Source: Mercurialis annua
Lineage: Eukaryota > Streptophyta > Magnoliopsida > Malpighiales > Euphorbiaceae
Assembly: GCF_937616625.2 (NCBI RefSeq)
Contig: NC_065575.1
Coordinates: 4,409,501 to 4,473,500, forward strand
Reading direction: 5' to 3'
DNA length: 64,000 nt
The notes under the pieces are model-generated. The model was not told the DNA's origin. It saw only the letters and a list, made by a program, of their open reading frames with translations, and made no database searches. A program made the translations under genes and the position numbers. Below are positions 46,406 to 59,727 of this stretch, piece after piece (the stretch's first letter is position 1; each line of letters opens with the position of its first letter).

Positions 46406-49400
46406 CTACAAGTCGGCAAAAAAGCTGTTCGTTTTGCTACTAGTTGGTGCGTTTTTTCTCTTGTTGCCTGCAAACATAAAAAAAATCGAATCATATGCAG
46501 CAGAAACCTAAATGATTTCAGCAGCAGAAACCTAAATGACATTTCAACATATACTCATGACAGAGACAGATGTCATACATCACGAAGAAATCAAAATGGA
46601 GGAAGTCGAGAAAGAATGGGGAAAAAAAATAAAACTAGACAAAAGTCACCTCAACATATTCAAGTGTCCTTAATATGTATAATTCAAAATAAGTTCTTTC
46701 CCGATGAAAAGACACGACATATATCGTTTCTTAGTTTGGGACATGATATTTACTGGATAGTGAAATACTAGGTAAGCAATGTTTCTATATTTCAGAGTAT
46801 TATGGAACTATCTCAATAGAAGGATTTGATCTTTCTGACAGTTGCAGATGAAATTTTTTTGAACAAAAATGTATTAAATTTTGTAATTGATATTTGAAGA
46901 ATGAAACAAATCTATCTCCATCATTATGCAATATAAGCTTAAAGATTCACAAATTAAATTTATGAACCTATCCAATCAAATTTTAAAAAATCTAACACAG
47001 TTTTCTCTCTCTTCTCACAATTTGCTCTCTTCTCATTTTTCTAATATTCGATTGGAAACGTCCATGAATTTTTCATGAACCAGATCTGGGTAAGAATTTC
47101 CCGTGTTTCAAATAAGAAATTAAAAAACAGAAGAAAAAGAAAAAAGCCAGAGAGAGAAAATATTCTATACCACTTTTGGATTTGGGAGGATTAGAATCAA
47201 CATCCATCTCATCACTATCATTGTCACTTGCAACATCTTGATCCTTTTGAGCATCTTCAGAAGGTTGCAACAAATCATCTAAATCCCAAAGCTGAATGAT
47301 AAAAGAAAATATAAAGCTCGAGTTAGGAAAATTTTGAGGGAAAAAAAACTTAAGAAAATGTTTGTGGCTTGATTGTACCTTCAACATATGGTCATGTGAT
47401 ATACTGCCAAGAAACTTCCTGTCGTGCGAAAACGCTAGAAGAACAAACCCAAACAAGCTTGTTATAATAGGTAAAACACATGTTCAGTTGAAGAAAGAAA
47501 TTTTGAAGAATATTAATACAAAAAGGGTTTACTTAAAGATTACTAAATAAATAGATCTCTATCTAGCATTGGCTGGTGTACTGCCAGAAGTACGACGTAA
47601 AAATCAAAAAATATATGGACAAAAACCCCCTGAACATTAGTTATGTGATAGGCAAATATAGCTGATGTAAAGTTGCAACGAAGAAAATACGTAGAAAATA
47701 CCTAGGCGCTCAATGGGATACTCTGAATGCTCAGCAATTGGTTGGATGATTCTGTTTGGTAATATGCCAACCAGACTGCCATGTATTTAGAAAATACAAA
47801 AGCAATAAGAAACAAAAAAAAAATCAGAGAAGGAAAAAATAAGATGAAGTGTGATCCGATGGAATGAAAAATTGCTCACATTCAGTACATTCTCACCTGA
47901 TGAGTCCATTCTCAGATCCAGTAATGACTCTGTCTTCGTCAAGCTAAAATGAAAAAGGTATATGTGTTTATTTCCATATATAAAAAATAAATTGATAAAA
48001 CACCAAAAAAAAAAGCTAAAGAAAAGTGAAAATTAACTAACTAACCTTCAAAAGAGCATCAACAGAGTTTGGAGAGAGAGCAACAAAACGATCACTGGAT
48101 ATCAAAAAAAATTCATTCAGCATATCTCAAGAAGCACGAAACAAACATGCAATGCACACACAAATGATGTACTGAGAGACGAGATTTCCACTTGACATTA
48201 TCATTTTCATGAAACGAAAATATTGTCATGACTATTTTGTGTTTCTACTATTCATTCTTGTGGAATAAGAATACCTGCAGTCCTTGAAAAATCCCCATGA
48301 ATATAGTAACAGCGTCCCACTTTCTGATCCACATATCACCTTCCGACCATTCTGGCAACCACAATTTACAGGTTATAGTACAAGAAGTATTACGATAATC
48401 AATTGATATCTTTGTTTTAACCACAATTTACATGTTACAATACATGAAGTATCACAACAATGAATATCTTTGCCTGTCTAATTGGTTAACAATGACTTTC
48501 ATCAGTTAAAATATTTACGTGCTAATGCCTAAAATACATTTATGTTACTTGCACATCATTCCCCATAAACAATAGTATTTCACTCTTTTGAAGAGAGTAA
48601 ACGTCTTAACCATTAAGTAATCTATTTTTATTTTTTCTTCCCCGCATGTGCAACTTATATACAAAACTGCAAAATTTTCCAAACATGTTACCAGAGAAAG
48701 AATACCTTCATAATAACGACAGACAATAACTCTTCTTCAGAAAATTCAGACCGTGTTTGGACCTGCCAAAAACATAGAATAAATTGATCACACTGTGAAT
48801 CTCAGAAATGATGCACCTGACGTATTATTTGAGCATAAGAACATTTTACCTTGTTACTTCGTAGGTTGCATACTGAAAGAGTCCCATCTCCACTAACAGA
48901 ACGTAAAAACAAGAACAAAACCTTCTCAATTTTTCACCTCAAAAGGCAACATGGAGAATAATATAATAGAAACTTGCAAATCTCAATTATATACTCATGG
49001 TAAGATATTCAGATGCACACATGTATCATTAAGCTTTTCAGAGGAATCAGAAAGGCGTAACATGAAAAATTGAAAATGATAGTAGGGTTGTTGTTTATCT
49101 AACAAGCACATGCAATATAACATGAGGCTTTCAAAACCTGATAAAAATCCATTAATAACATACAAAAGAAATATCTCAGGATTATGAAATGCTCTTGTAA
49201 TGATAACACGTTGGTCTCAGACTCTCAACATCTTAAGGACTAAGACGCATTCAAAAAGAAAAATTAGCATTAAGACTTCAGAAGGGAGATAAGATGGTAC
49301 CTTGTTCCTAGGAGTTTCATGGAATCAGAAGCAAAAGTCATATCGGAAACATAGTCTTCATGGGCATTAAAGGTATTGCTACACGAACGTTGCCTGGTAT

Positions 49401-50262
49401 CCCACACCTAAATACAATGACAGAAACAGCAGTTGCAAGGAATTGAGGATACATTAACTTAAAAAGAAAGGCTGAACTTAAAAATAATATAAAAAAGGTG
49501 ACATAGGTAACAAAATCCAAGTATAGCAACCTTAATACATCCTTGATCATCCCCGGTTGCAATTGTTGACTCTGTGAGATTGATCAAGCTAAAAATAGAA
49601 TCCCTGCACAAGAATAGTTTGTCATCAAAACAGATATATTATTTTTTTATAAATTGAGTGAAACTGTAAGCAAGCTTAACGAAACAAGAAACAAAGACAT
49701 ACTCATGAGCATTTTCAACACGACCAATAACGGAACCAGTTTCAACATCCGTAGCTAGAATTGAGCGATCACTTGACGCAGACAACAACGCTAAACAATA
49801 ATACAATCCACACAAAAGTTAACACATTAAATAAACAGCATAAACCCAAGATCAATAAACAAAAAAAAACACATTACTATTACCTTGGCCGCCATTGATA
49901 AAACGAACAGCTCTACAAGAATCACTATGTGCTTGAATATCCAACACCCTTCATTAAACATAATTCAATCACGCATAATTCAATTATATAAACAAAAGGG
50001 TAACTAATAAACTACCGTAACAAAGCTAAAAAAATAGTAAACTCACCTTTGAGATGAGGAATCAGCATTAAAACGGTAGCTGCAAGTGGGAAGAAGTCAA
50101 AATTGAGAGGGCAAATTGGAATTAAAGTAAAATTAGTGACCAAGATAAAGAATTTGAGAGACTTAACAGGTGAATATGGCCGGTAATGAGAGCAGCAGCT
50201 ACTAAATTATCATTGGGATGAAAATCCATACCAAATGGGACTTTTCCCAAATCAATTTCCAT
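46406..50262 (-). CDS. WDR55: WD repeat-containing protein 55
   Basis: Fifteen exons: 50262-50168, 50079-50047, 49948-49884, 49790-49703, 49603-49531, 49407-49301, 48892-48850, 48762-48706, 48351-48275, 48094-48046, 47943-47897, 47775-47702, 47434-47379, 47291-47171, 46467-46406. All phases join, giving 348 residues (Arabidopsis about 353). The start MEIDLGKVPFGMDFHPNDN and the end NSFFADL match the family. Between lie WD blades such as SASSDRSILATDVETG, ATGDDQGCIKVWDTRQRSC, MTFASDSMKLLGTSGDGTLS, KVICGSESGTLLLYSWGFF and LGSISHDHMLKLWDLDDLL. An acidic then basic tail (SDNDSDEMDVDSNPPKSK) follows. The beta-propeller is reported to bind DDB1 and to be needed for gametophyte and embryo development. 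The start was chosen by homology; an in-frame ATG lies 15 codons upstream. Exon 2 is only 33 nt. Confidence 0.95.
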
Positions 50263-51846
50263 TTTTTTTCGCCCTTCTTCTGCAACTGCAAGCTTCAGTT
50301 CAATCAAAATTAAAGAAATTGGGTTTTATTTTAATTAATTACTATTAACTATGCATAAGCCCTAAAACCCTAATTCTACATACAGGGTATATCTAATTCT
50401 TCCCGCTTTTGGTTTGTGGTTGCTTTGTAAATTATTGTAATTAATTATTTTAATCAAAAATAGGATTGTTTACAAAATATCTAGCTTTTTAAAGTAACTA
50501 TTAATAATTGGACATGTCACTATATATTTTATTCAAATAATTTTAGTATTAATTTAGTTAATATGTATTAATGAAATATTGCAAATTAATAGTTGAAATT
50601 ACAAAATATTAGATAGTAGATTTTATTAAATAAAACTACCGTATCTCTTAAAATTATTAAATTAAAGTAAATAAATTATAAATTAAAAAACTACTGCAAT
50701 ATTAAATAGTTGTAACAATTTACCTTTACTAATTTAAGGGGTAATTTCCAATTGCATAATAAATTTTCTAATTTTATAATTTAATAAACTTTCAGTTGTA
50801 ATAATTTAAATACTTTTTTTTATAATTCAAAATACCAAATAATTTTTAATTAAAACATTAATGCTAAAGCCGAAATAATACTTTTCAGATTTTTTTAATC
50901 TCTTCTTTCCGTATAATAAAATGAAATTAAATATTTGTTTTGTGAATTATAGAAAAAAAAAGTATTGGCTAAACAAATCTTAATATTTTAATTATATAGC
51001 GATTTAATTCATGGTTCAAAACATTACAAAACAAATCCTAACATTTCAATTATATTGCGATTTAATTCATTGTTCAAAACGTTACAAAATAAATCCTAAC
51101 ATTTCAATTATATAACTATTCAATTCATGTTCAAAACGTTACAAAACAAAATCCTAAACTTTTCCGTTTTTGCATTTTGTAGCCTAAATTCATTTTCCGC
51201 ACAATTATGTCCCTTTTTTAGGCTATATATGAAAAACATCAAACGGTAGAATTTTATTTGTGATGTTTTAAAAACGTTGGGATTTATATGTGCCTACACA
51301 TATATCTAATATGGATGCCACGTTGCACAAAATTGCCGAAAAATGGTTTGAATTACAAAATGTAAAAAATAAAAAAGTTAGAATTTATTTTGAAACGTTT
51401 TAAACAATGGAATTAAATCGTTTTTCCTGATACCAAAAAACAACAATGCTTTTTGTTTAAATCGTGGAAAGAGAATTCAGCCTGGCTAGTTATAGATTAA
51501 CCAAAAGCACATCATCATCCTTTACAACAAAGGAACTTGTGAACCCAAATGGGACATGACAACTGATTCAGTAAAGAACAGAAACATCTAAACTATAGAA
51601 AAATAATTCATGCAATAAAAACCAAATCGTCTGTGCACCTGTGAGCCCTTCATCAATATCTTCACATCAACTATAAAACCAAGTGGAAGAGTAACGATGC
51701 AAGGGTTCGGGCAGAGAATATGATTTGAAACTTAATTTATCACTAATATAATGTTAAAATGAAAAAAGGTTACATATATCTGGCAATATACATTCATGGA
51801 GATTCATTTTCAGAGACGGGATTAAAGAAACCACGGAGCATAAATA
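50263..51846. other. Intergenic, WDR55 promoter side and ACBP 3' flank
   Basis: 50330-50420 contains CCCTAAAACCCTAA-type telo-box sequence close to WDR55, common in plant housekeeping promoters. The rest is AT-rich. 50960-51425 looks like a decayed inverted-repeat element whose left half holds the tandem repeat listed separately. No gene seen. Confidence 0.5.
50971..51155. repeat. Three-copy 57 bp tandem repeat
   Basis: The unit 'aaacaaatcctaacatttcaattata...gatttaattcat.gttcaaaacgttac' is repeated at 50971, 51028 and 51086, with a partial fourth copy from about 51143. Copies differ at a few bases. Confidence 0.85.
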
Positions 51847-54800
51847 TTAGTCGGTATGAGTTGTTCCTGCATGCCGCAAGCAAGGCCAACCCGACTCGGA
51901 AAGATCACAAGCAGAATTGCCATCATTGTCCTTCAAACTTGTGTCTGCATTTTGCTTTACAAGTAATTCAGCAATCGCTTCTCTATCACAAACAGCAGCA
52001 TAATGCAATGGAGTTTGGCCTTCATTGTCCTATAAATGCAATACAAATCACATTATCTCCACTGAAAAGCAAGACAACAAGGAATTTATTACGTAGCTTG
52101 AGTTTATGTCAACCAAGCTCGGATTTAATGTATAGTCCTTAATTGTGTTCTCGTGTTAGTGTAGGTCCATAATACTAGGCCTAAGTAATTTCTAATTACT
52201 GAGATAGAAAAGTGAGAAATGATGAGTTATGATTAAATTAAAGCCAGAAATTTCAGTGGATCTTTAAATTTTCTTAAACAAAATTACCTCAATCTAGATA
52301 TCTTTCAACATAAATGAAACTGGCACAAAAGCGACTATAAAAACTAACAACGTTTACTATACCTTCGCATTTACGTCAGCGTTCATTCCAACAAGAGCTT
52401 CTACGGCATTAAGGTGACCGCGGTCTACAGCCCAATGCATAGCAGTCCGACCCTCACTATCTGCAATTATCACCAATGAAATATTCAAAATTTGATCAGC
52501 CTAAAGTATTTCCTGTGCAATTACAGTTAAGAAAGTTCTACAACCAAAGGATATCTCATCAGTACAGCAGAGAAACTAATGAAAATAAACTTGAAGAAAA
52601 GAAATAGCAGTATGTTTTGCTGATGATAGTATATGTTCCATTACATATTCACAAACAAAGTTTTAAAAATTACATCTGTCATTTGCACGAGCAAACTAGT
52701 TAATAATTGTGAATCAAAACCAGTGCAGCTTGGTAACCATAGACCGCAAAGTGCAAATATGATTCATTATTTTGACTGCTTGTTTCCCTAAAAAACAGGT
52801 AAATCATTTTTACCAGCATTCTTAAGTTACAATCAAGCTTCAATTTTCTTACCAAGCTTCATAATCTACTCTTGTCCTAATGAGAAACTAATATGCTAAT
52901 TAATTTATTAGAATACTCTGTTTGCCCTATAAACTAGTAGGCTGAGTATCATCAGCATCAGGATGATATGGGCTGCCTAGCATGTTTAACCATAGTAACC
53001 AGAAAAGCCACTTACCTTAATTTGTTGTACACAAGGGGTAGGATTAGTTGGTATACCAATTTGAGTAGCGATGTGTGAAGTGGAGTAATTTGTTTTTTTA
53101 GACTCTAAACGACTTGAAATTTTAAACATTTAAAAGTTACATATCTAATTTATTTTCTTACATAAAATTTGTGTTGAAGTTGATTAAAAATATTAAATGA
53201 TGAATATAGGTAATGATACCATACATTTTTCAATTCTTTATATACCAAAAATCAATAAATTTACGAAAATAATTAGCCTCATTATGGTAACTATATATAT
53301 TAGCGAACAATCAGCCTCCATATGGTAGCTTGCATTTTGAAAAGAGAAAAGGGGAGAAAAAGTCTCAATTTTTTTCATCCGCTTTCCATTGTAACCAATA
53401 AAATATCTTCTTTTTGGAATTCCAGGATGTGTACCATGACATTCCTTGACCTCCAACTCATAAATTGGAACACACGTCCAAAAATGCGGTACCATGGGGA
53501 AGAGAGAATATGGTAACTATGTGTTTAACAACTCTGCCAAATTTACAAGACAACTTCAGTAAGGGGTGTACATTCCGGTTTGAATCGAAAAGAACCAATT
53601 ACCAAATGACTTTTGACTTAATTGATAAATTAAGCAAATTTAATAAACAACCTTTAAAGGGGGTGTTAAATATTATATATTACATAATGAGTTGGGTTTT
53701 CAGATACCCCTTAATTTTGCAGTATTAATCCAACTTAATATTAAAGTGTGGAAATCTGTAAACTAAATAATAAATTAGGCATCAAAAACCTGCCAAGACA
53801 TGTACACAGACAAAAATGGAACAAACCTTTCAAGTTGACAAAAACACCGCTCTCTATACAATTGAGTAAATTCTTCACATCTCCCTCTCTAGCAAAGGCA
53901 TGGATGGCTTCCATTTTCCTAATAAAGCATCCAAAATTTGAACCTTTTAGATGAACATGAGAATATGATGCCTCAATATCACAATATCTGTTTTGAAGAA
54001 TAAACATAAACGACAATATAATTTTGGACATTTCATAACTAGCATCTTGAAAGATATATATGCCATTGCCAACAACACAAATCATAAACCAAATTATTCT
54101 GCTAAATTTTTGAATGACGCAATATATATGAACTTGTTATGACCCTGCCCGGCATTTGTTCCTTTAAATTCATAAATTCTGCAAAAATGGCGCTTGGCAG
54201 TTAGTGCATAAATTTCCTCACCTCTCATAGGTGTCAGAGTTAGTATGTAAATCTACAAAGAAAATCGTACAAGCACAAAGAAGGCAAAGAACAGAAGGAA
54301 TTAAGGTTCAGTCATTGAACCAAACTAAAAATACAATGGGTTTATGACTGAGCAAAGCAAGTATAAATTTTAGTTAAGTATCTGGCCAGTACGTAGTGAA
54401 TCCATAAGCACAGGGCGAACAAAGTCACACTGATAGAGCAAAAGAAATATGTACAAACTTTCTACATGTATGTTATAATGTTATGATGCAAGCATAGAAT
54501 TGCATGAAGGTCCAAGAGACCAGTACCAATCAAACAGTTTTAGAAGTATCATATAAAGAGCAAAACATTACATAATTGAGAGGATCTCCCTTCAACAGAA
54601 GTAACAAAGAAACTTACGACTCTTCTCCAGATTCCTCCTCATAAACATAAGTGCTGAAAACTGGACCCATTGGTCCTTTTGCATCTGTACGTGGTCCATC
54701 GCCATCTCCGCCTTTCTTTTTCTGAACATAGATGAGAATTATATATTATTGAAGATACTCCTACTGGAAGTAAGCACATTGGGAGAAGGTGCAAATAAAG

Positions 54801-55979
54801 AAGAAGCAAAGTGGTAAAATAAGAAGATTAAAATCTCACAATGGCTGAACCAGATAGCCAAGATGGATATAACTCTGTAACAATATCAATGTACTTCTCC
54901 ATCGCATCTTCCGGAGGCAATGCACCCAGTTTCTGCCATGCTTGCCTGGTTATACATTATAAAAAAATGACAATAAGCACCCAGCCTAATATAGCAAGCA
55001 TAAAATGCAACCACAGAAGCACACAAACCTCTTCAAATAGCCGTTTTAAGAGATACAAATCGACAGAAAGGATAAGGATGAAAGAGTATCAATTTCTAAG
55101 AGGGTTAGATTCGCAAGTCAAAAATTAGAACACATAACAGATCAGTGATTCAAACATTCCTCCATACATCTGTTTCTACCCATTTCTAAAACCATCATTC
55201 TAATTCATCCACCTACACATTGCTACAAAACAATAACATCGAACCTTCCGGAGTCATGTATTACTACAATAGCGCACATAACATAAACACATTGAAAAAG
55301 AGGAACTCGTATACTATTTTCGAAGAATCAATATGAATATTTTTAAAGCATAAAACAAGCACTACATCATACTCGATTTCCAGTACTCCATTTTAACATT
55401 TCTACATTAAGAAAAAGTACCAAACTACTCCATTCCTTACATTTCAAACAATAATCAACTAAGTAAGGCAGTAAAACAAAATGAAATAACTTACCATTTA
55501 GCTCGAGCACTCATTTTGAGAGCAGAAGGGGGAGGAGCACTACAAGGTCCTTCAGTAGCAATCTTATACAATCCATAAAGCTGCAACTGAACATCAGTAG
55601 ACACCTTCTGCGACAGCCGATCAGCAGCCGCCGCCGCAACAAACGCCGTAGCTGCACTAAACGTTTCATCAAGTAATGTACTCTCAACACCTTCCCAATC
55701 ATCATCCTCATCATCGCCACCACCATCACTGTCATAGTCAGTGTCGCCGCCAGCTATACTCTCATTCCTGACGCTGCCGTGCTCGGCAATCAGTGACTCG
55801 GTCTCGTGAGTCGACTGAGCGGCGGTTACAGTAGAAGACTGAGGAGTAATTAACGGCTCCCGTGTGATGGTGAGATTGTCGTCTTTGAAAGCGACGACGA
55901 TGGAGATTAGTTTGGCTAGAAGGTAAGAGAAGATTAGACCTAGGAAAATTGATTGGAGAAATTGATGCCAATCGGCCAT
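51847..55979 (-). CDS. Membrane-anchored ankyrin acyl-CoA-binding protein (ACBP1/ACBP2 type)
   Basis: Six exons: 55979-55495, 54945-54840, 54721-54618, 53918-53827, 52460-52363, 52029-51847, giving 355 residues (Arabidopsis ACBP2 about 354). The N-terminus MADWHQFLQSIFLGLIFSYL carries a membrane anchor (about residues 8-30). A Ser/Thr and acidic linker (DYDSDGGGDDEDDDWEGVES) precedes the acyl-CoA-binding domain at about 105-197 (YGLYKIATEGPC, AWQKLGALPPEDAMEKYIDI). C-terminal ankyrin repeats follow (EGRTAMHWAVDRGHLNAVEA, EGQTPLHYAAVCDREAIAEL). These proteins bind acyl-CoA and phospholipids at the ER and plasma membrane and use the ankyrin part to hold partners such as ERF-VII factors. Both Arabidopsis paralogues fit equally, so no number is given. 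Intron 4 is 1.4 kb without a recognised element. Confidence 0.95.
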
Positions 55980-56257
55980 GGTTGAGAGGAAGAAAAACCC
56001 TAATTTAGAAAACTTATGACATGAGTTAGGGTTTGCAGATGGGAATTATGGGGGATAAAGACGAATAGAGTGACCTAATCGATGAAATTGGTTGGGAAAT
56101 GTTGTTTTGTTAGGACGGATGAAATTCAGATTTGTCGACGGAAAGTGCTTCGGCGCCGGGAACTAATGCAGGAGCCTTGGGCTTGCCGATAAGAAGGAGT
56201 TTGCTTTGCTGGGCTGGGCTGTGCGAGCAAGGCAGTGTTTGAGAGATCATAAAGATA

Positions 56258-56901
56258 GGAGAAATTTGCAAAAAATACTCCGTTTTTTAAAATATTTGTA
56301 AAAATACTCCGTTTTTTGAAAAATTATTTGTCTACCTCTTTTTTCGAAAAAATTATTTTTTTACTCCGAAATTTATTTTTTTACTTTGAAAATTTTTGTA
56401 AAAATACTCCGTTTTTTTTAAACTGTTTGAAACTGTATTATAAACGGTTTCAAAGATGTCAAAGTTTTTTAAAAATACCATGTTATAAACCATTTGAAAC
56501 TCTATTAGAAACTGTATTTGAAATCGTTTGAAACTCTATTTTTATGAAACTGTTATAAACCGTTTGAAACTATATTAGAAACTCTATTTGAAACCGTTTG
56601 AAACTCTATTAGAAACTCTATTAGAAACTCTTTTTGAAACGTTTTTATAAAACAGTTTCAAATTGTGTTTTTTGAAACTGTATTTGAAACCGTTTGAAAT
56701 TCTATTTTTATGAAACCTTTATAAACCGTTTGAAACTCTATTATAAACTGTATTTGAAACCTTTTGAAACTGCGGAGTAAAAAAATAAATTGCGGAGTAA
56801 AAAAATAAATATTTATTTTTTTTAGGTACGCTTATAAACTTTCAGTTTTTGAGGTAAATTTACAAATATTTTAGTTTTTTAGATATTCTCCTAATTAGCC
56901 C
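56258..56901. mobile_element. MULE-like element with internal minisatellite
   Basis: The left end GGAGAAATTTGCAAAAAATA is mirrored by 'acaaatattttagttttttagatattctcc'. The flanks TAAAGATA (56250-56257, 56902-56909) are a possible 8 bp duplication. The interior 56420-56770 is a minisatellite of 'gtttgaaactctattagaaactctattt' in many imperfect copies. It lies about 270 bp from the ACBP start, in its promoter. Confidence 0.6.
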
Positions 56902-56967
56902 TAAAGATAGAGACGGAAAAAAATTACAGAAAAAATTCAAAACGGTAAAATAAATTCAAAAAATATA

Positions 56968-57256
56968 GGCCAAATGTCGTAAAAAGGCCAAACCTTTCAC
57001 AAAAGTTTCACGAAAGTCATGACCTTTCAATTTTGTCGATTTTCGCCAAAAATGGATTATTTGGTTTCACAAAAGTCATGACCTTTCAATATATGTGCAT
57101 GCCACGTAGACGCCACATAGGTAAATTGAAATCAAATTGAGAGTTGGCCACAATTGAAACCAAATAATCTGTTTTTGGCCAAAATCGACAAAATTGAAAG
57201 GTCAGGACTTTTGTGAAACTTTTATGAAAGGTTTGACCTTTTTACAACATTTGGCC
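56968..57256. mobile_element. MITE with GGCCAAATG...CATTTGGCC ends
   Basis: A 289 bp near-perfect palindrome: 'ggccaaatgt.gtaaaaaggccaaacctttca' mirrored at the right. It is bounded by an exact 9 bp AAAAATATA (56959-56967 and 57257-57265). It carries the inner palindromic words GTCATGACC and TTTTTGGCCAAAA. Confidence 0.88.
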
Positions 57257-57265
57257 AAAAATATA

Positions 57266-57690
57266 TTCTTCTGAAAAGTTTTTATTTAGTATCTAATTTT
57301 TTTTAACTAAATTTCTAAAAAAATTCGCTTTATATATTTACCAAAGATGTATCTTTTGATGCATTAAATATGTATCAACAATAAATACATAAAATATGGA
57401 AAAAAATAATCTTTATGTAAAATTAAAACCTTTTTTACTTGAAGCGTATGTTTGAAAATTAAGAGATTTAAGGTAATTTTGTGATTGACTCTAAAAATTG
57501 GGGATAATTATTCTTTTTTTAGGGAAACACAAAAATGGCTAAAAAGGATCAAACAATTTTAAGAAAAAATTTATTTACTTAGTATTTAAATGTTTTTCAC
57601 TCAACACCTAAAATTTATCATTTTGTATGTTTTGTATTCGCGTGAAGACATTAGAATATACTTTTATAGGCAAAAATAAAAATGTGAAAA
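57266..57690. other. AT-rich spacer
   Basis: No gene recognised. Confidence 0.5.
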
Positions 57691-57699
57691 AAGGAAAAG

Positions 57700-57978
57700 A
57701 ATGGATGGCGTAAATTGATTTTCGAAAGAGATGCCATTCAGGTCTCTAACTCCAACAACTTTGATGAATGCCAATTTGCTGCAGGTTTAGGACTCTGCGA
57801 GAATACATGGTTGAACTTAACCTCCTTCGATCTACGGGATCACATGAATAAAAAGGGTTCGGAATAAAGAAACTCATCGTCTTGTCCAACTTGAGAAAGC
57901 AAAATTTTGCTGCTACAGTTGTCTAAATATTAGGGTTACTTAGTTTTATGCTATGTAATCTACTATTGCAAAAAAAAA
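57700..57978 (+). mobile_element. LINE tail with decayed RNase H domain
   Basis: The frame from about 57706 reads GWRKLIFERDAIQVSNSNNF and DECQFAAGLGL, resembling the core of a plant RNase H domain. After a frame change, NKETHRLVQLEKA matches the 'gNkaAHrLAq' end motif. A tail 'ctatgtaatctactattgc' and a nine-base A run (57968-57976) close it. It is 5'-truncated and broken; no target duplication was found. Confidence 0.55.
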
Positions 57979-59727
57979 TTATAAATTTTAGCACAAACTC
58001 AACTTCGGTAGTATAAAACACAATCATTATCTTTTACAATGCAAAATACGAAATAAACTTTACAAAACTACAAGAACATGAGCAACGAAATATATAATAT
58101 TACGTCACTTGTTGGATAAAAAAAGATGAATGAGCATCTTACCTGCACGTGACTTTCACATGGCTTTTCCAACATAGTATTAAAATAAAAATAAAAAGAA
58201 AGCTTGTGGAATTAAAATAGAGTATTAGATGCTGGGAATAATATAAGAGGATATTCCATATGCAAAATTGAAATGATTTGCAATAAAATAAGGTAGCATG
58301 GTATATTACTCCAATTATCTACTTTTTTCTTCATTTATGTATCACATTCTTTACTTAGCTTTGCTCCATCTTCATCTCTCAGTCCCAGGCATGTCCCTCT
58401 TACTCTCTCTAAGCTTTTGTTTTGCTTTGTTTTTTTTGTTATGTTTTCGCATATCACATTTCAAATAAAACTACTTAGTATATGAATTTTGTTTTCTCTC
58501 TCGAAACAGAATATTTATTAACGGAAATTACAATATAATTGTTACATTTATTGTTGTCACGAATTAAAAATTTAAATATCACGTTGGAAAAGAGATTAAA
58601 TTCGGATATTGGCAGTTGAAATTTCTAAATGTTATAGTGTCATGTCAAAATAGTATAATAATAGGATGCAGCCATGTTTATAGTTAATCTTTTTATCTTT
58701 ATTTACTTTTAGATTAAGTTAGACTTATATTGTGTAGGTGAAATTCTCAGTAGGGTGTATATTTTTAACTACAGTGGGGTCTTCTAAACTTAAACATAAA
58801 TTTTCTGTTATTAGGTGTTGTTTAAACTAAACATATGGAAAAGGAGTTATTATAGATTTTATGAAGGATGGAATGGAAAGAATATGAAAATCAAATTAGT
58901 TTAGATTTTATGTTTTAACTAGGAGAGTTATGTTAAAATGGCAGATTCCAATAATAATAATATGAAAATGCATGCATGAATATGACAAACTTCTTTTCAA
59001 AAACTAATTACCATATTATCACAATAGGTCAAATTTGACTTATAAACAGCACCGCCTACAAATTCAAGAACCGGAATAATCCTTTATTCAATAAAAAAAC
59101 ATAAACATAATATTTTTACAGACAACACAGTGGTTGTGCCACGTCATTCGTGCAACAAACAAATGGGACGTGTCCCATGGTGGAAAAACAATATAATTAA
59201 CACTTGTTGTAACAATGACGTGATATATCAGTTACGTGAGATGCTCTATTTTTACTTCCGGAACAAAAAAAAAAATAGAATAGATGTGTATAAACAATTA
59301 CAGTAGTATGTTATTCTTAAATACACTGCTCGTCCCTGTCCTTTAAAGCTGTATGGGATTCTTAATTACACTTCTATATGTCTTTCCCCATCTGTCTCTG
59401 TACTCTCTCATTTTTCATAGGAAACACGTGAAATTGTCAGGTCATGATGCTAGTGAGCAATGACTAGAGGAATTGAGAGATGCCTAGTTGGTGATTTTAT
59501 ATCTCACTAAATGCAAATCTCAATTAAATAGCTATATACCTTCACCAAGTTTTCCCGATGAATACCGTAAAGAAATGCCATTCGGACGTAAAATCAATAA
59601 ACCCTGCACCATGAAGAGAATTAAATAATGTAAGCTTCCTGAAATGGATAACATGCCTAGAAAGCTAGAACAGATTTGTGAAACCAATTTCATTACCTGT
59701 AAAAATGGCGGGTTCATCGACAACAAC
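57979..59727. other. Intergenic, 3' flank of the alpha/beta hydrolase gene
   Basis: AT-rich. The part next to 59727 should be the hydrolase 3' UTR. A CT-rich block at 58360-58420 resembles a plant leader sequence but no coding exon follows that I can support. Confidence 0.45.

Noticed and set aside
50122..50307. Longer WDR55 start 15 codons upstream
   Set aside because: Family members start at MEIDLG; the upstream residues are unsupported.
55511..55971. Two reverse open frames overlapping ACBP exon 1 in other frames
   Set aside because: Shadow frames of a GC-richer exon; the ACBP frame alone joins correctly to five further exons.
58360..58420. CT-rich block resembling a plant 5' leader with a following ATG
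   Set aside because: The frame after the ATG closes almost at once and no further exon could be linked.
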